A stretch of DNA of 64,000 nt from HKST-UBA85 sp035654775 (lineage in GTDB: Bacteria; Bacteroidota; Bacteroidia; Flavobacteriales; Flavobacteriaceae), in NCBI GenBank assembly GCA_035654775.1, contig DASRWB010000033.1, forward strand, positions 1 through 64,000, written 5' to 3'. Numbering within the stretch: position 1 is the stretch's first letter; each line of letters opens with the position of its first letter. The notes under the pieces were generated by a model, which ran no database searches, had not been told where the DNA came from, and saw only the letters and a program-made list of their open reading frames with translations. This document shows, piece after piece, positions 26,528 to 35,300 of the stretch. A program made the position numbers and the translations under genes.

Positions 26528-27859
26528 TTACAGGCTTCTAACCGCTTCTTTAAATTGACGACCTCTGTCTTCATAATTTTCAAACAAATCAAAACTTGCA
26601 CATGCCGGTGAAAGCAATACATTGTCTCCGGCTTCGGCAATTTTGTAGGCAATTTTTACGGCTTCACTCATGTACTGTGTTTCTACCATAATATCTACCA
26701 TACCATTAAAAGCATCTATTATTTTTGAGTTATCAACTCCTAAACAAATAATGGCTTTCACTTTTTCATTTACAAAAGGATAGAGTTCTTTGTAATTGTT
26801 TCCTTTATCTTCTCCACCAACTATCCAAATGGTAGGTGCATCCATGCTTTCCAATGCGTAATAGGTTGCATTTACATTAGTTGCCTTAGAATCGTTTATA
26901 TAGTTCACTTTATTTATTTTAAGCACATGTTCCAAACGGTGCTCTACTGCCTGAAAATTTTCCAAACTCTCGCGTATAGTTTGTTTTCTTATTTTTAAAA
27001 GGTGTGCCACGGTAGATGCTGCCATGGCATTTTTAATGTTGTGATTTCCTTCCAGTGCTATACTTTTTGTTGGCATAATGATTTGATTGTTATGTATGTT
27101 TATTTTTATGTTTTCTTTTTCCAAATACGCTCCATTTTCTACTTGCTTTCTTAATGAAAAGGGCAATAATGTTGATTGAACAGGATGTTTTTTTAGCCAA
27201 TTGACAATCACCTCATCATCGGCATCATAAATAAGATAATCACCATCTGTTTGATTCATGGCTATTCTGAATTTAGAGGCTATATAGTTTTCAAATTTGT
27301 AATTATAGCGATCTAAATGGTCGGGAGTAATATTAGTTATTACGGCAATTTTTGGCTTAAATGTCCTTATATCGTCCAGCTGAAAACTACTGACTTCAAG
27401 CACGTAATATGGATAGTTATGCTCCAGAATTTGTTTTGCAAAACTTTCACCAATATTTCCCGACAACCCTACTTTTAGCTCTTGTTTTAAGATATGGTGT
27501 GTTAATGTAGCCGTTGTCGTTTTTCCGTTGCTTCCTGTGATAGCAACTAAGGTTGCCTGTGTATATCCGGAAGCAAATTCAATTTCTGAAACTACAGGAA
27601 TGTTTAGTCCTTTTATCTTTTGTACCATGTCCACACGGTCAGGAATTCCCGGGCTTTTCATTACCAGATTAGCACTTAGCACTTTAGCCTGAGTATGTTG
27701 TTTTTCTTCCCATTCAATGTCATTATGTATAAGAACGTTTTTATATTTTTCTTTTATTACTCCAAAGTCTGAAACAAATACTTCAAAACCTTTTTCCTTA
27801 GCCAGCAAGGCTGTGCCAATCCCACTTTCACCTGCTCCAAGAATGACCATCCTTTTCAT
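26528..27859 (-). CDS. murD: UDP-N-acetylmuramoylalanine--D-glutamate ligase
   Basis: Cytoplasmic Mur ligase adding D-Glu to UDP-MurNAc-L-Ala. The nucleotide motif LGAGESGIGTALLAK is at the N-terminus, the P-loop AITGSNGKTTTATLTHH near residue 108, the central motif NITPDHLDRY, and the C-terminal motifs NDSKATNVNAT and GGEDKGNNY. 443 residues. It lies 2 bases before ftsW and 1 base after mraY. Confidence 0.96.
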   Translation of the reverse strand: MKRMVILGAGESGIGTALLAKEKGFEVFVSDFGVIKEKYKNVLIHNDIEWEEKQHTQAKVLSANLVMKSPGIPDRVDMVQKIKGLNIPVVSEIEFASGYTQATLVAITGSNGKTTTATLTHHILKQELKVGLSGNIGESFAKQILEHNYPYYVLEVSSFQLDDIRTFKPKIAVITNITPDHLDRYNYKFENYIASKFRIAMNQTDGDYLIYDADDEVIVNWLKKHPVQSTLLPFSLRKQVENGAYLEKENIKINIHNNQIIMPTKSIALEGNHNIKNAMAASTVAHLLKIRKQTIRESLENFQAVEHRLEHVLKINKVNYINDSKATNVNATYYALESMDAPTIWIVGGEDKGNNYKELYPFVNEKVKAIICLGVDNSKIIDAFNGMVDIMVETQYMSEAVKIAYKIAEAGDNVLLSPACASFDLFENYEDRGRQFKEAVRSL

Positions 27860-27860
27860 C

Positions 27861-29093
27861 CTATCTCAACTTTAATGTTACAATAGACAGAATGGCTAGA
27901 AAAACACCTACTATCCAAAATCGGGTAACAATTTTACTTTCGTGATACCCCAATTTTTGATAATGATGATGTAAAGGCGACATTTTAAATATGCGTCTGC
28001 CTTCTCCATATTTTCTCTTTGTATATTTAAACCAACTTACTTGCAGCATCACTGAAAGATTCTCTGCAAAGAAAATTCCGCATAAAACCGGAATAAGCAA
28101 TTCTTTTCTTACGGCTATGGCTATTACTGCGATAATACCTCCAATGGTTAGGCTTCCGGTATCTCCCATAAAAACTTGCGCCGGATAGGTATTGTACCAC
28201 AAAAACCCAATCAATGCACCCATAAAGGCGGCAATAAAAACCACCATTTCACCGGAGTTTGGAATAAACATGATGTTTAGGTAATCTGAAAAAATCAGGT
28301 TTCCTGATACCCAGGCAAAAATAGCAAGTGCAAACACTATAATAGCCGAGCTTCCTGCGGCCAATCCATCGATACCATCGGTTAAATTAGCCCCATTAGA
28401 TACAGCCGTTACGATAAAAATTACTATAGGAATAAATACCAACCAAGCGTACTTGGCTAAGTCTTCGCTTACCCAGGTAATTAAATTTTGGTAATCAAAC
28501 TCGTTATTCTTTACAAAAGGAATTGTTGTTTTCAGTGATTTTTCTTCCTGATATTTTTCTTGAATGGTATTTTGAACAACTATCTCCGTTCCTTGAGCAG
28601 GGTTGACTTTTTCTTGCTTGATAGTAATATTAGGATGAAAGTAGATTACTACACCTACAATCAACCCTAGTCCTACTTGACCCATAATTTTAAACCTGCC
28701 TTTTAAGCCTTCTTTGTCTTTTTTAAAGACTTTAATATAATCGTCTGCAAAACCTACCAGACCCATCCAAATGGTAGTTATAATCAATAGTATTACATAA
28801 ATATTTTCCAGCTCAGCAAGTAATAACACAGGTATTAACGTACCCAGAATAATAATGATTCCGCCCATGGTTGGCGTTCCCGCTTTTTCTACTTGACCAT
28901 CCAAGCCTAAATTGCGAATACTTTCGCCTACTTGTTTACGCTGCAAATAATCTATTATACGCCGTCCAAAAATGGTAGAAATTAACAATGAAAAGATCAC
29001 GGCCAATGCAGCACGAAAGGTGATGTACTGAAACACTCCGGCTCCGGGAAATTGAAACTGTTGATCTAAATATTCAAAAAGATAATATAGCAT
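27861..29093 (-). CDS. mraY: Phospho-N-acetylmuramoyl-pentapeptide-transferase
   Basis: Polytopic inner-membrane enzyme that loads UDP-MurNAc-pentapeptide onto undecaprenyl phosphate to make lipid I. Catalytic aspartates lie in GFADDYIKV and in NLTDGIDGLAAG; the conserved MGDTGSLTIGG and MSPLHHHYQKLG (histidine motif) are present. A stretch of about 60 mainly polar residues (starting near HPNITIKQEK) enlarges one loop. At 410 residues it is longer than E. coli MraY (360); I recall the same insert in other Bacteroidota. Confidence 0.97.
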   Translation of the reverse strand: MLYYLFEYLDQQFQFPGAGVFQYITFRAALAVIFSLLISTIFGRRIIDYLQRKQVGESIRNLGLDGQVEKAGTPTMGGIIIILGTLIPVLLLAELENIYVILLIITTIWMGLVGFADDYIKVFKKDKEGLKGRFKIMGQVGLGLIVGVVIYFHPNITIKQEKVNPAQGTEIVVQNTIQEKYQEEKSLKTTIPFVKNNEFDYQNLITWVSEDLAKYAWLVFIPIVIFIVTAVSNGANLTDGIDGLAAGSSAIIVFALAIFAWVSGNLIFSDYLNIMFIPNSGEMVVFIAAFMGALIGFLWYNTYPAQVFMGDTGSLTIGGIIAVIAIAVRKELLIPVLCGIFFAENLSVMLQVSWFKYTKRKYGEGRRIFKMSPLHHHYQKLGYHESKIVTRFWIVGVFLAILSIVTLKLR

Positions 29094-29094
29094 A

Positions 29095-30558
29095 CTATTT
29101 TTGTAACTGTTTTAAAAATTCTTTTGCCAATTTGAAATCATCAAAATCAAATCGTTCTCCCTTAATTTCTTGATAGGTTTCATGTCCTTTTCCAGCTATG
29201 AGAATAATATCATGAGGCTGTGCCATTTGACAAGCAGTTTTTATTGCCTGTTTTCTGTCTAACACTGTGATTGTTTTTTTTATATTTTGAGGTTCCACAC
29301 CTTTTTCAATGTCATTAAGAATTTCCTGAGGATCTTCATTTCTGGGATTGTCGCTGGTAAAAATCACTTTTGTACTTAAGGCTGAAGCGATATGCCCCAT
29401 TTTTGGGCGTTTGGTTTTATCTCTGTTACCTCCACAGCCAACAACTGTAATTAATTCTTCGTTTTTAGTTCGAATGCTATTTATAGTTTCCAATACGTTT
29501 TTTAAAGCATCAGGTGTGTGTGCATAATCTATTATGGCTGTAATCTTTTTTTCGGATATAAGATGCTGAAAGCGACCACTCACGGTTTCCAGCTCACTGC
29601 TTAGCGTTAGCACTTCTTGCTGATCAAGTCCCAGTAACTGTGCCGTGGCATAAATGGCCAAAATGTTGTAGGCATTGAAAGTTCCTATAAGTTTTGTCCA
29701 GACTTCGACACCATTAATCTTTAGCAGTAATCCTGAAAATTGGTTTTCAATAATTTGAGCCCTGTAATCTGCATAGGATTTAAGTGCATAGGTATATTTT
29801 CGAGCACGCGTGTTTTGAAGCATCACCAGCCCGTTTTTATCATCTAAATTCACTAGGGCAAATGCATCTGAAGGCAAGGTGTCGAAAAAGCGTTTTTTTA
29901 CATCCCGATATTCAGCAAAGGAATGATGGTAATCCAAATGATCATGAGACAGATTGGTAAAAATTCCTCCTTTAAACTTTAGTCCTTCTATTCTATGCTG
30001 GTGTATCCCGTGTGAGCTTACTTCCATAAAACAATATTCAACACCTTCAACACTCATGAGTTGTAAGTAACGGTTTAGGGTTAACGAGTCTGGTGTTGTA
30101 TGTGTGGCCGGGTATTCTTTTACATCAACAAGTACTTTAACGGTAGAGAGTAAGCCCACTTTGTATCCTGCTTTTTTAAATAAATTGTATAGTAGCGTAG
30201 CTACCGTAGTCTTTCCGTTAGTTCCTGTTACTCCTACAAGTTTTAGGTTTTCAGAAGGATTTTGATAGAAATTTGAAGCCATAAAGGCTAATGCTTTGTT
30301 TGCATTTGACACTTCTACATAGGTGATTTTGTCTTCAAGCTGCTTGGGTAGTTTTTCGCATACAATGGCACAAGCGCCATTTTTAATTGCTTTTTCAATA
30401 AAATTGTTCCCATCAAAAACACTTCCTGATATAGCGACAAAAACATCTTTATCAGCTATATTTCGAGAATCGAAACTGATGTTGTTTATATTAATATTCG
30501 TATTTCCTACTACTTTATTAATCGTTACCTTGTAGAGTATGTCTTTTAATGCTACCAT
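29095..30558 (-). CDS. murE: UDP-N-acetylmuramoyl-L-alanyl-D-glutamate--2,6-diaminopimelate ligase
   Basis: Cytoplasmic Mur ligase adding the third residue of the stem peptide. The P-loop is VTGVTGTNGKTTVATLLYNL (about residue 110), followed by THTTPDSLTLNRYL, FTNLSHDHLDYH and DYAHTPDAL. The C-terminal TSDNPRNEDP is the DNPR signature of enzymes that use meso-diaminopimelate instead of lysine. 487 residues. The start codon overlaps the ftsI stop by one base (TAATG). Confidence 0.96.
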   Translation of the reverse strand: MVALKDILYKVTINKVVGNTNININNISFDSRNIADKDVFVAISGSVFDGNNFIEKAIKNGACAIVCEKLPKQLEDKITYVEVSNANKALAFMASNFYQNPSENLKLVGVTGTNGKTTVATLLYNLFKKAGYKVGLLSTVKVLVDVKEYPATHTTPDSLTLNRYLQLMSVEGVEYCFMEVSSHGIHQHRIEGLKFKGGIFTNLSHDHLDYHHSFAEYRDVKKRFFDTLPSDAFALVNLDDKNGLVMLQNTRARKYTYALKSYADYRAQIIENQFSGLLLKINGVEVWTKLIGTFNAYNILAIYATAQLLGLDQQEVLTLSSELETVSGRFQHLISEKKITAIIDYAHTPDALKNVLETINSIRTKNEELITVVGCGGNRDKTKRPKMGHIASALSTKVIFTSDNPRNEDPQEILNDIEKGVEPQNIKKTITVLDRKQAIKTACQMAQPHDIILIAGKGHETYQEIKGERFDFDDFKLAKEFLKQLQK

Positions 30559-32561
30559 TAACTTTGCAGTTCAATAACTTGATTAGGTTTTACTTTTTCT
30601 CCTTGGGGCAAGGATTGGTTTTTAACTACTCCAACTCCTCTCAGCCTGACTTTTAACCCCATATTTTCCAAGAGTGCCACAGCATCCATAGCCGGCAATC
30701 CTACAACATTTGGCATTACCGTTTTGTAAGTGTTTATAGCTGTAAAGTATTTTTCGTAATCACGTTCAATACTTGGATTTTTTATTTCAAGATTTTCTAT
30801 TTCGTCAATAAGCGGTGTTTCGGTAAATATTTTTTGGGCAATTTTTTTAAATACGGGTCCTGAAACGTCAGCCCCATAATAGCCCACACTTTTATCGGGT
30901 TCATGTATTACAACAATGCATGAATACTCCGGATTTTTTGCCGGAAAATACCCTACAAAGGATGAGATGTAATTCAGTTTATCTTTATTGGCATAATCTT
31001 TTTGGCAGGTTCCGGTTTTCCCTGCCATTGAAAAGTTTTTTGAATACAAGCGATTTCCTGTTCCATGTTTTTTCTCCACCACATTTTCCAGAAGTTGCTG
31101 TACTTTTAATACCGTTTCGGTTGAAGCAATTTTTGGGTTTATGATTTCTTTGTCAAATTTTTCAATACGTTTATCAAAAGCTCTAACTTCTTTTATAAAG
31201 CGTGGCTTTACCATTTCTCCATTATTAGCTATTGCATTGTAAAAGGTAAGTGTTTGTAATGGTGTAAGAGAAACTCCGTAGCCGTAAGCCATCCATTGCA
31301 AAGCGATACCACTCCATTGTTTTTTGTTTTTAGGGTGTGGAATGATAGGGTTGCCTTCTCCAATTATCGGCAAATCGAGTTTTTGGTGCAAGTTCATGGC
31401 ATAAAGTCGCTCTACAAATTTTTGAGGATTGTTTCTGTAATGTTTATCTATAGCCTGTACAATTCCTGTGTTGGATGAAACTTCAAAAGCTTTAGCCACA
31501 GAAATTTTTCCATATCCACCTTGTTTTGCATCTCTCACATGGTTTCCATAGAAAGTGAGTATTCCGTCTTTTGTATCCACCACATCGCTGGTATCAATAA
31601 CTTTATCTTCCAAAGCAGCTGTAAGCGCCATTAATTTGAATGTTGAACCGGGTTCATGAGATTCCCAAACGGCATAATTTCGTCGCTCATAATAGTGTCC
31701 ATCAGGATTTCTTCCCAAATTTGCAATCGCTCTGATTTCACCTGTTTTAACATCCATTACGACTGCACAGCCATGATCTGCTTTATATTTTTCAAGTTGT
31801 TCTAACAGTGCATGGTGTGCAATATCCTGGATATTTACATCAATGGTAGAATATACATCGTAGCCGTCTTTAGGCTCTATTTCATTATAGTCTGTTATGG
31901 GCTTCCACTGTCCTTTTCCTATTTTTTGTTTTAGTCTGTGCCCATCTACACCTCTTAAGTATTTAACTCCATAGGCTCCGTCAATTCCGGCGCGTACTAC
32001 ATTTCCGTTTTCATCAAAACGTTCGTAACCTATAGAACGCTGTGCTATAGCTCCCATAGGATGTTCTCTTTTAGTGGTTTGTTCTATAATCAAGCCTCCT
32101 TTAAAGGCACCAAGATTAAGCATGGGAAAGTTTCGGATTTTGACATAGTCTGCATAGCCTACATTTTTTGCTAACAAAAAATACCTGTTTTTGTTGGCTC
32201 TTGCTTTGCGAAGCTGGTTTTGGTAATAGGTCGACGTTTTTCCGGTGAATTTCGCTAAAGAATCACTGAGCGGTTTCAGATAGGTGTTAAACGTCTGGCT
32301 TGTAGGTGTGAGTGCGTCAAATCGAATGTCGTATTTTGTTACTGAGGTTGCCAGCAAGCTATTATCTACTGAATAAATATTACCTCTATTTGCAGGAATT
32401 ACCACATTTTTTATGGTTCGTTTTTCTGCTAAATTTCTATATGTATCTCCATGAACAAACTGAATGCTGCAAATTTTAAACACTACGATTAAGGCGAAGA
32501 TGAACATGCATCCTGCAATGAAGTACAATCGATTTAATATGTTTTTTTCAGTTACAGCCAA
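30558..32561 (-). CDS. ftsI: Division transpeptidase FtsI (penicillin-binding protein 3 type) with C-terminal PASTA domain
   Basis: Class B penicillin-binding protein crosslinking septal peptidoglycan. There is one N-terminal membrane helix (about residues 10-32), a dimerisation/pedestal domain (about 40-230) and a transpeptidase domain with the catalytic tetrad motif STFK (EPGSTFKLMA), SSN (VSSNTG) and KTG (MAGKTGTCQ). The last about 60 residues, beginning MPNVVGLPAMDAVALLENMG, form one PASTA repeat. PASTA is absent from E. coli FtsI and recalls Gram-positive SpoVD/PBP2x. 667 residues, TTG start, followed by murE. Confidence 0.96.
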   Translation of the reverse strand: MAVTEKNILNRLYFIAGCMFIFALIVVFKICSIQFVHGDTYRNLAEKRTIKNVVIPANRGNIYSVDNSLLATSVTKYDIRFDALTPTSQTFNTYLKPLSDSLAKFTGKTSTYYQNQLRKARANKNRYFLLAKNVGYADYVKIRNFPMLNLGAFKGGLIIEQTTKREHPMGAIAQRSIGYERFDENGNVVRAGIDGAYGVKYLRGVDGHRLKQKIGKGQWKPITDYNEIEPKDGYDVYSTIDVNIQDIAHHALLEQLEKYKADHGCAVVMDVKTGEIRAIANLGRNPDGHYYERRNYAVWESHEPGSTFKLMALTAALEDKVIDTSDVVDTKDGILTFYGNHVRDAKQGGYGKISVAKAFEVSSNTGIVQAIDKHYRNNPQKFVERLYAMNLHQKLDLPIIGEGNPIIPHPKNKKQWSGIALQWMAYGYGVSLTPLQTLTFYNAIANNGEMVKPRFIKEVRAFDKRIEKFDKEIINPKIASTETVLKVQQLLENVVEKKHGTGNRLYSKNFSMAGKTGTCQKDYANKDKLNYISSFVGYFPAKNPEYSCIVVIHEPDKSVGYYGADVSGPVFKKIAQKIFTETPLIDEIENLEIKNPSIERDYEKYFTAINTYKTVMPNVVGLPAMDAVALLENMGLKVRLRGVGVVKNQSLPQGEKVKPNQVIELQS

Positions 32562-32568
32562 TTTTAGT

Positions 32569-32886
32569 TCAATTTTTAGATTTTACTCTTATTTTTTGTG
32601 GTGGCACTTCCGAGGATTTCAATCCTATTTCACTCATTTTTAGCGAAACACTTGACTCCATTTTTAAAGTCATAAGTCGGGAACAACCATCTATATATGC
32701 CGATCTTAATTCTTTCACCTCATCGTTGAGTTGGGCTATTTCGTGTACCTTTTTGTCAGCTCTGTGTGAGCTTGCTATCATGATTATAGCCAACCCGGAA
32801 AGGAAAAGTATAATTCTCCAGTTTTTAAAAGAATCATCACTTATTAAAAAAGTTCCTTTTAGTATGCTATATAAGGTTCTTTTCAT
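32569..32886 (-). CDS. ftsL: FtsL-like cell division protein
   Basis: 105 residues with a short cytoplasmic N-terminus, one membrane helix (about residues 24-42, IILFLSGLAIIMIAS) and a periplasmic segment predicted as coiled coil (HEIAQLNDEVKELRSAY). Size, topology and position between rsmH and ftsI identify it as FtsL, which joins FtsQ and recruits FtsW/FtsI. The sequence itself is poorly conserved. The start overlaps the rsmH stop (ATGA). Confidence 0.88.
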   Translation of the reverse strand: MKRTLYSILKGTFLISDDSFKNWRIILFLSGLAIIMIASSHRADKKVHEIAQLNDEVKELRSAYIDGCSRLMTLKMESSVSLKMSEIGLKSSEVPPQKIRVKSKN

Positions 32887-33779
32887 AGTCTTTCTGCAAT
32901 TCTAAGTTTAGCGCTTCTGGCTCTGCCATTATTTTGTATTTCTTCAGCAGTTGGAACAATTAAATTCCCCACTTTTTTAAAAGGCACTTCAAAATTTCCA
33001 TAGATATCTCTTTCGGGTTCGCCCTGAAACATGCCATTTCTAATGAAGCGTTTAACGAGTCTGTCTTCTAAAGAGTGATAGGATATTACACTTAATCGAC
33101 CTCCTTTTTTTAACACTTCTACGGTTTGCAGTAAAAACTCCTTAAGCGCTTCCAGTTCTTGGTTTACTTCTATTCTTATAGCCTGATAAATTTGTGCCAG
33201 CACTTTGTTTTCCTTTCTTGGCGGCAAAAACTGCTTTACGGCTTCCCGTAACTGACTGCTGGTTTCTATAGGTTTTGTCTTTCTAATATTCACTATGGTT
33301 CTTGCTATAGCCGGTGCTTGCTTAAGTTCGCCGTAGTTATAAAAAACAGAACGCAACTGTTCTTCTTCATAGTCGTTAACAACATGATACGCCGATAATT
33401 TATCGTCTTGATTCATTCGCATATCCAATTGTGCATCAAAGCGTGTTGAAAATCCTCTTTCAGCCTCATCAAATTGATAGGAAGACACTCCAAAATCAGC
33501 AAGTATACCATCAACTTGTTTATACCCATAAAACCTTAAAAACTGTTTCAGATATCTAAAGTTTTCATTGATAAGCACAAACCGTTCATCTTCAATTTGA
33601 TTTACAAGAGCGTCTTTGTCCTGATCGAAAGCCACAAGCTTTCCATTTGCTCCCAACCGGTTTAAAATTTCCCGACTATGTCCACCACCTCCAAAAGTTA
33701 CATCTACATAAACCCCATTTTCAATAATATTCAAACCGTCCACGGCTTCTTTAAGCAATACCGAATTATGATAACTCAT
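32883..33779 (-). CDS. rsmH: 16S rRNA (cytosine(1402)-N(4))-methyltransferase RsmH
   Basis: SAM-dependent methyltransferase acting on the ribosomal P-site nucleotide C1402; also known as MraW. The substrate/SAM region YVDVTFGGGGHSREIL is near residue 24, with FDQDKDAL following. Family blocks GILADFGVSSYQFD and ERGFSTRFDAQLDMRM, and the C-terminal ISYHSLEDRLVKRF, are diagnostic. 298 residues. It overlaps mraZ by 14 bases. Confidence 0.97.
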   Translation of the reverse strand: MSYHNSVLLKEAVDGLNIIENGVYVDVTFGGGGHSREILNRLGANGKLVAFDQDKDALVNQIEDERFVLINENFRYLKQFLRFYGYKQVDGILADFGVSSYQFDEAERGFSTRFDAQLDMRMNQDDKLSAYHVVNDYEEEQLRSVFYNYGELKQAPAIARTIVNIRKTKPIETSSQLREAVKQFLPPRKENKVLAQIYQAIRIEVNQELEALKEFLLQTVEVLKKGGRLSVISYHSLEDRLVKRFIRNGMFQGEPERDIYGNFEVPFKKVGNLIVPTAEEIQNNGRARSAKLRIAERL

Positions 33780-34233
33780 CTTCCTCTTCTTTTCCCATTA
33801 CTTCTTCAGCTAAATCTGCAAAATCCAAGGCCGCATCATCAATAGCTTTTTCGTAATTATTCTTATCCCAAATTTCAAATATGTTAATGGCTGAAGAAAC
33901 CACAACTTCCTTTTTAATTCCGGCAAATACCGCCAAATCTTTTGGTACAAGTATTCTTCCGGTTGTATCTATTTCAATAATTTTCACTCCGGCCGTAAAA
34001 CGACGGATAAAATCGTTGTTCTTTTTCTTAAACCTGTTAAGTCTATTCATTCTTTGCATCAATACTTCCCATTGCTCCATAGGATATACTTCCAAACACG
34101 ATTGGAACACCGCACGCTTAATAACAAAACCTTTACCTAAAGTATTTATAAGCTGCTTCTTTAAAGGTGCCGGAAGCATAATTCGACCCTTTGCATCTGC
34201 TTTACATTCATATGTTCCTATAAGAGAATTCAA
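33766..34233 (-). CDS. mraZ: Transcriptional regulator MraZ
   Basis: First gene of the dcw cluster; an AbrB-fold DNA-binding protein of two tandem SpoVT-AbrB-like halves. The half-site signatures are YECKADAKGRIMLPAPLKK (residues 8-26) and IIEIDTTGRILVPKDLAVFA (about residues 85-104). Known MraZ proteins bind tandem GTG-containing repeats in their own promoter, and exactly such a repeat array lies about 50 bases upstream. Start is TTG at 34233; no in-frame ATG exists before the conserved N-terminus. 155 residues. Confidence 0.95.
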   Translation of the reverse strand: MNSLIGTYECKADAKGRIMLPAPLKKQLINTLGKGFVIKRAVFQSCLEVYPMEQWEVLMQRMNRLNRFKKKNNDFIRRFTAGVKIIEIDTTGRILVPKDLAVFAGIKKEVVVSSAINIFEIWDKNNYEKAIDDAALDFADLAEEVMGKEEEDELS

Positions 34234-34266
34234 TATGCCTGATTGGTTTTTGTATAGTTAATGTTT

Positions 34267-34274
34267 CAAATATA
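34267..34274 (-). promoter_or_regulatory. Predicted promoter -7 element of the dcw cluster
   Basis: On the minus strand this reads TATATTTG, a perfect TAnnTTTG, 33 bases before the mraZ start codon. The MraZ repeats begin 8 bases further upstream, so they cover the RNA polymerase -33 region. Confidence 0.6.
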
Positions 34275-34282
34275 TTGAAAAA

Positions 34283-34312
34283 TATACCACATTTTACCAC
34301 ATTTTACCACTT
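34283..34312 (-). promoter_or_regulatory. Putative MraZ operator: three 10-bp direct repeats
   Basis: On the minus strand the sequence reads GTGGTAAAAT, GTGGTAAAAT, GTGGTATATT: three GTGGT boxes at exact 10-bp spacing, one helical turn apart. MraZ in other bacteria binds three or four boxes of this sort in front of mraZ. A near-perfect 9-bp inverted repeat (34310-34318 with 34326-34334, one mismatch) abuts the array. Binding here would block the -33 contact, giving autorepression; that last step is inference. Confidence 0.75.
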
Positions 34313-34483
34313 TGTTGATAAATTTTCGACAAAGAACACTTTTTAAAGGTCATTAATACGGGAAAAACCTCTTTACTATTTATAATCAAGCAGTTAAAAA
34401 GAGGACTATTCTTCTATCCAAATTGTTGATATTTGTTTACAGAAAGTATTTTTTTGTTTTTAAATAATTAGCGTTGAAATACC

Positions 34484-34491
34484 TATATTTG
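34484..34491 (+). promoter_or_regulatory. Predicted promoter -7 element of the alpha/beta hydrolase gene
   Basis: TATATTTG matches TAnnTTTG and lies 27 bases before the ATG at 34519. The -33 region has several T-runs but no clear TTG at ideal spacing. Confidence 0.45.
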
Positions 34492-34518
34492 TTTTCAATC
34501 AAGACTGAAAACTAACCT

Positions 34519-35283
34519 ATGGTGCACCGTTTAAAAAAGGAAGCAACGTATAGCTTTATTGAAGTTGGAGAAGGCACTCCAATTATTATTTTACATGGTC
34601 TTATGGGAGGCTTAAGTAACTTTGATTCGGTTACTAAACATTTCAGCACAAAAGGATATAAAGTGGTTATTCCCGAGCTACCTATATATACCATGTCTTT
34701 ATTAAAGACCAATGTTAGAAGTTTTGCAAAATATTTACATGAATTTATTGCTTTTAAAGGCTATGATAATGTAATTCTTTTGGGGAATTCGCTCGGTGGA
34801 CACATTGGCTTATACCATACCAAACTGTATCCGGAAAAAGTAAAAGCTTTGGTTATAACCGGAAGCTCAGGACTTTACGAAAGTGCTATGGGTAGCGGTT
34901 ACACCAAGCGAAGCGACTATGAAGTTATTAAGAAAAAAGCCCAAGACGTATTTTACGATCCCGAAGTGGCCACAAAAGAAATAGTAGATGAAGTTTATGC
35001 AACGGTTAACGACCGAAACAAACTTATAAAAACACTTGCAATAGCAAAAAGTGCCATAAGACACAATATGGCGAAAGATTTGCCAAAAATGCAAATTCCC
35101 ACCTGTATTATCTGGGGAAAAAATGACACAGTAACACCGCCGGAAGTGGCTTTGGAATTTAATGCGCTATTACCCGACTCAGATTTGTATTGGATAGACA
35201 AATGCGGACATGCAGCTATGATGGAACATCCCGAAGAATTCAACACCATTCTTGAAAGCTGGTTAAAAAAACGAAACATTTAA
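34519..35283 (+). CDS. Alpha/beta-fold hydrolase
   Basis: 254 residues, cytoplasmic. The oxyanion region is ILHGLMGG (residues 24-31). The nucleophile elbow GNSLGGH gives Ser91, WGKNDTVTP gives Asp203, and CGHAAMMEHPEEF gives His231, a complete catalytic triad. A cap-like insertion lies at about residues 115-185. The substrate cannot be told from sequence; MhpC/BioH-like esterases are the nearest general class. It lies 17 bases before engB on the same strand. Confidence 0.85.
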   Translation: MVHRLKKEATYSFIEVGEGTPIIILHGLMGGLSNFDSVTKHFSTKGYKVVIPELPIYTMSLLKTNVRSFAKYLHEFIAFKGYDNVILLGNSLGGHIGLYHTKLYPEKVKALVITGSSGLYESAMGSGYTKRSDYEVIKKKAQDVFYDPEVATKEIVDEVYATVNDRNKLIKTLAIAKSAIRHNMAKDLPKMQIPTCIIWGKNDTVTPPEVALEFNALLPDSDLYWIDKCGHAAMMEHPEEFNTILESWLKKRNI

Positions 35284-35300
35284 TTTCAGTTTAACATACT

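Noticed and set aside
34283..34312. CRISPR-like or random tandem repeat
   Set aside because: Position, box sequence and 10-bp spacing match an MraZ operator much better.
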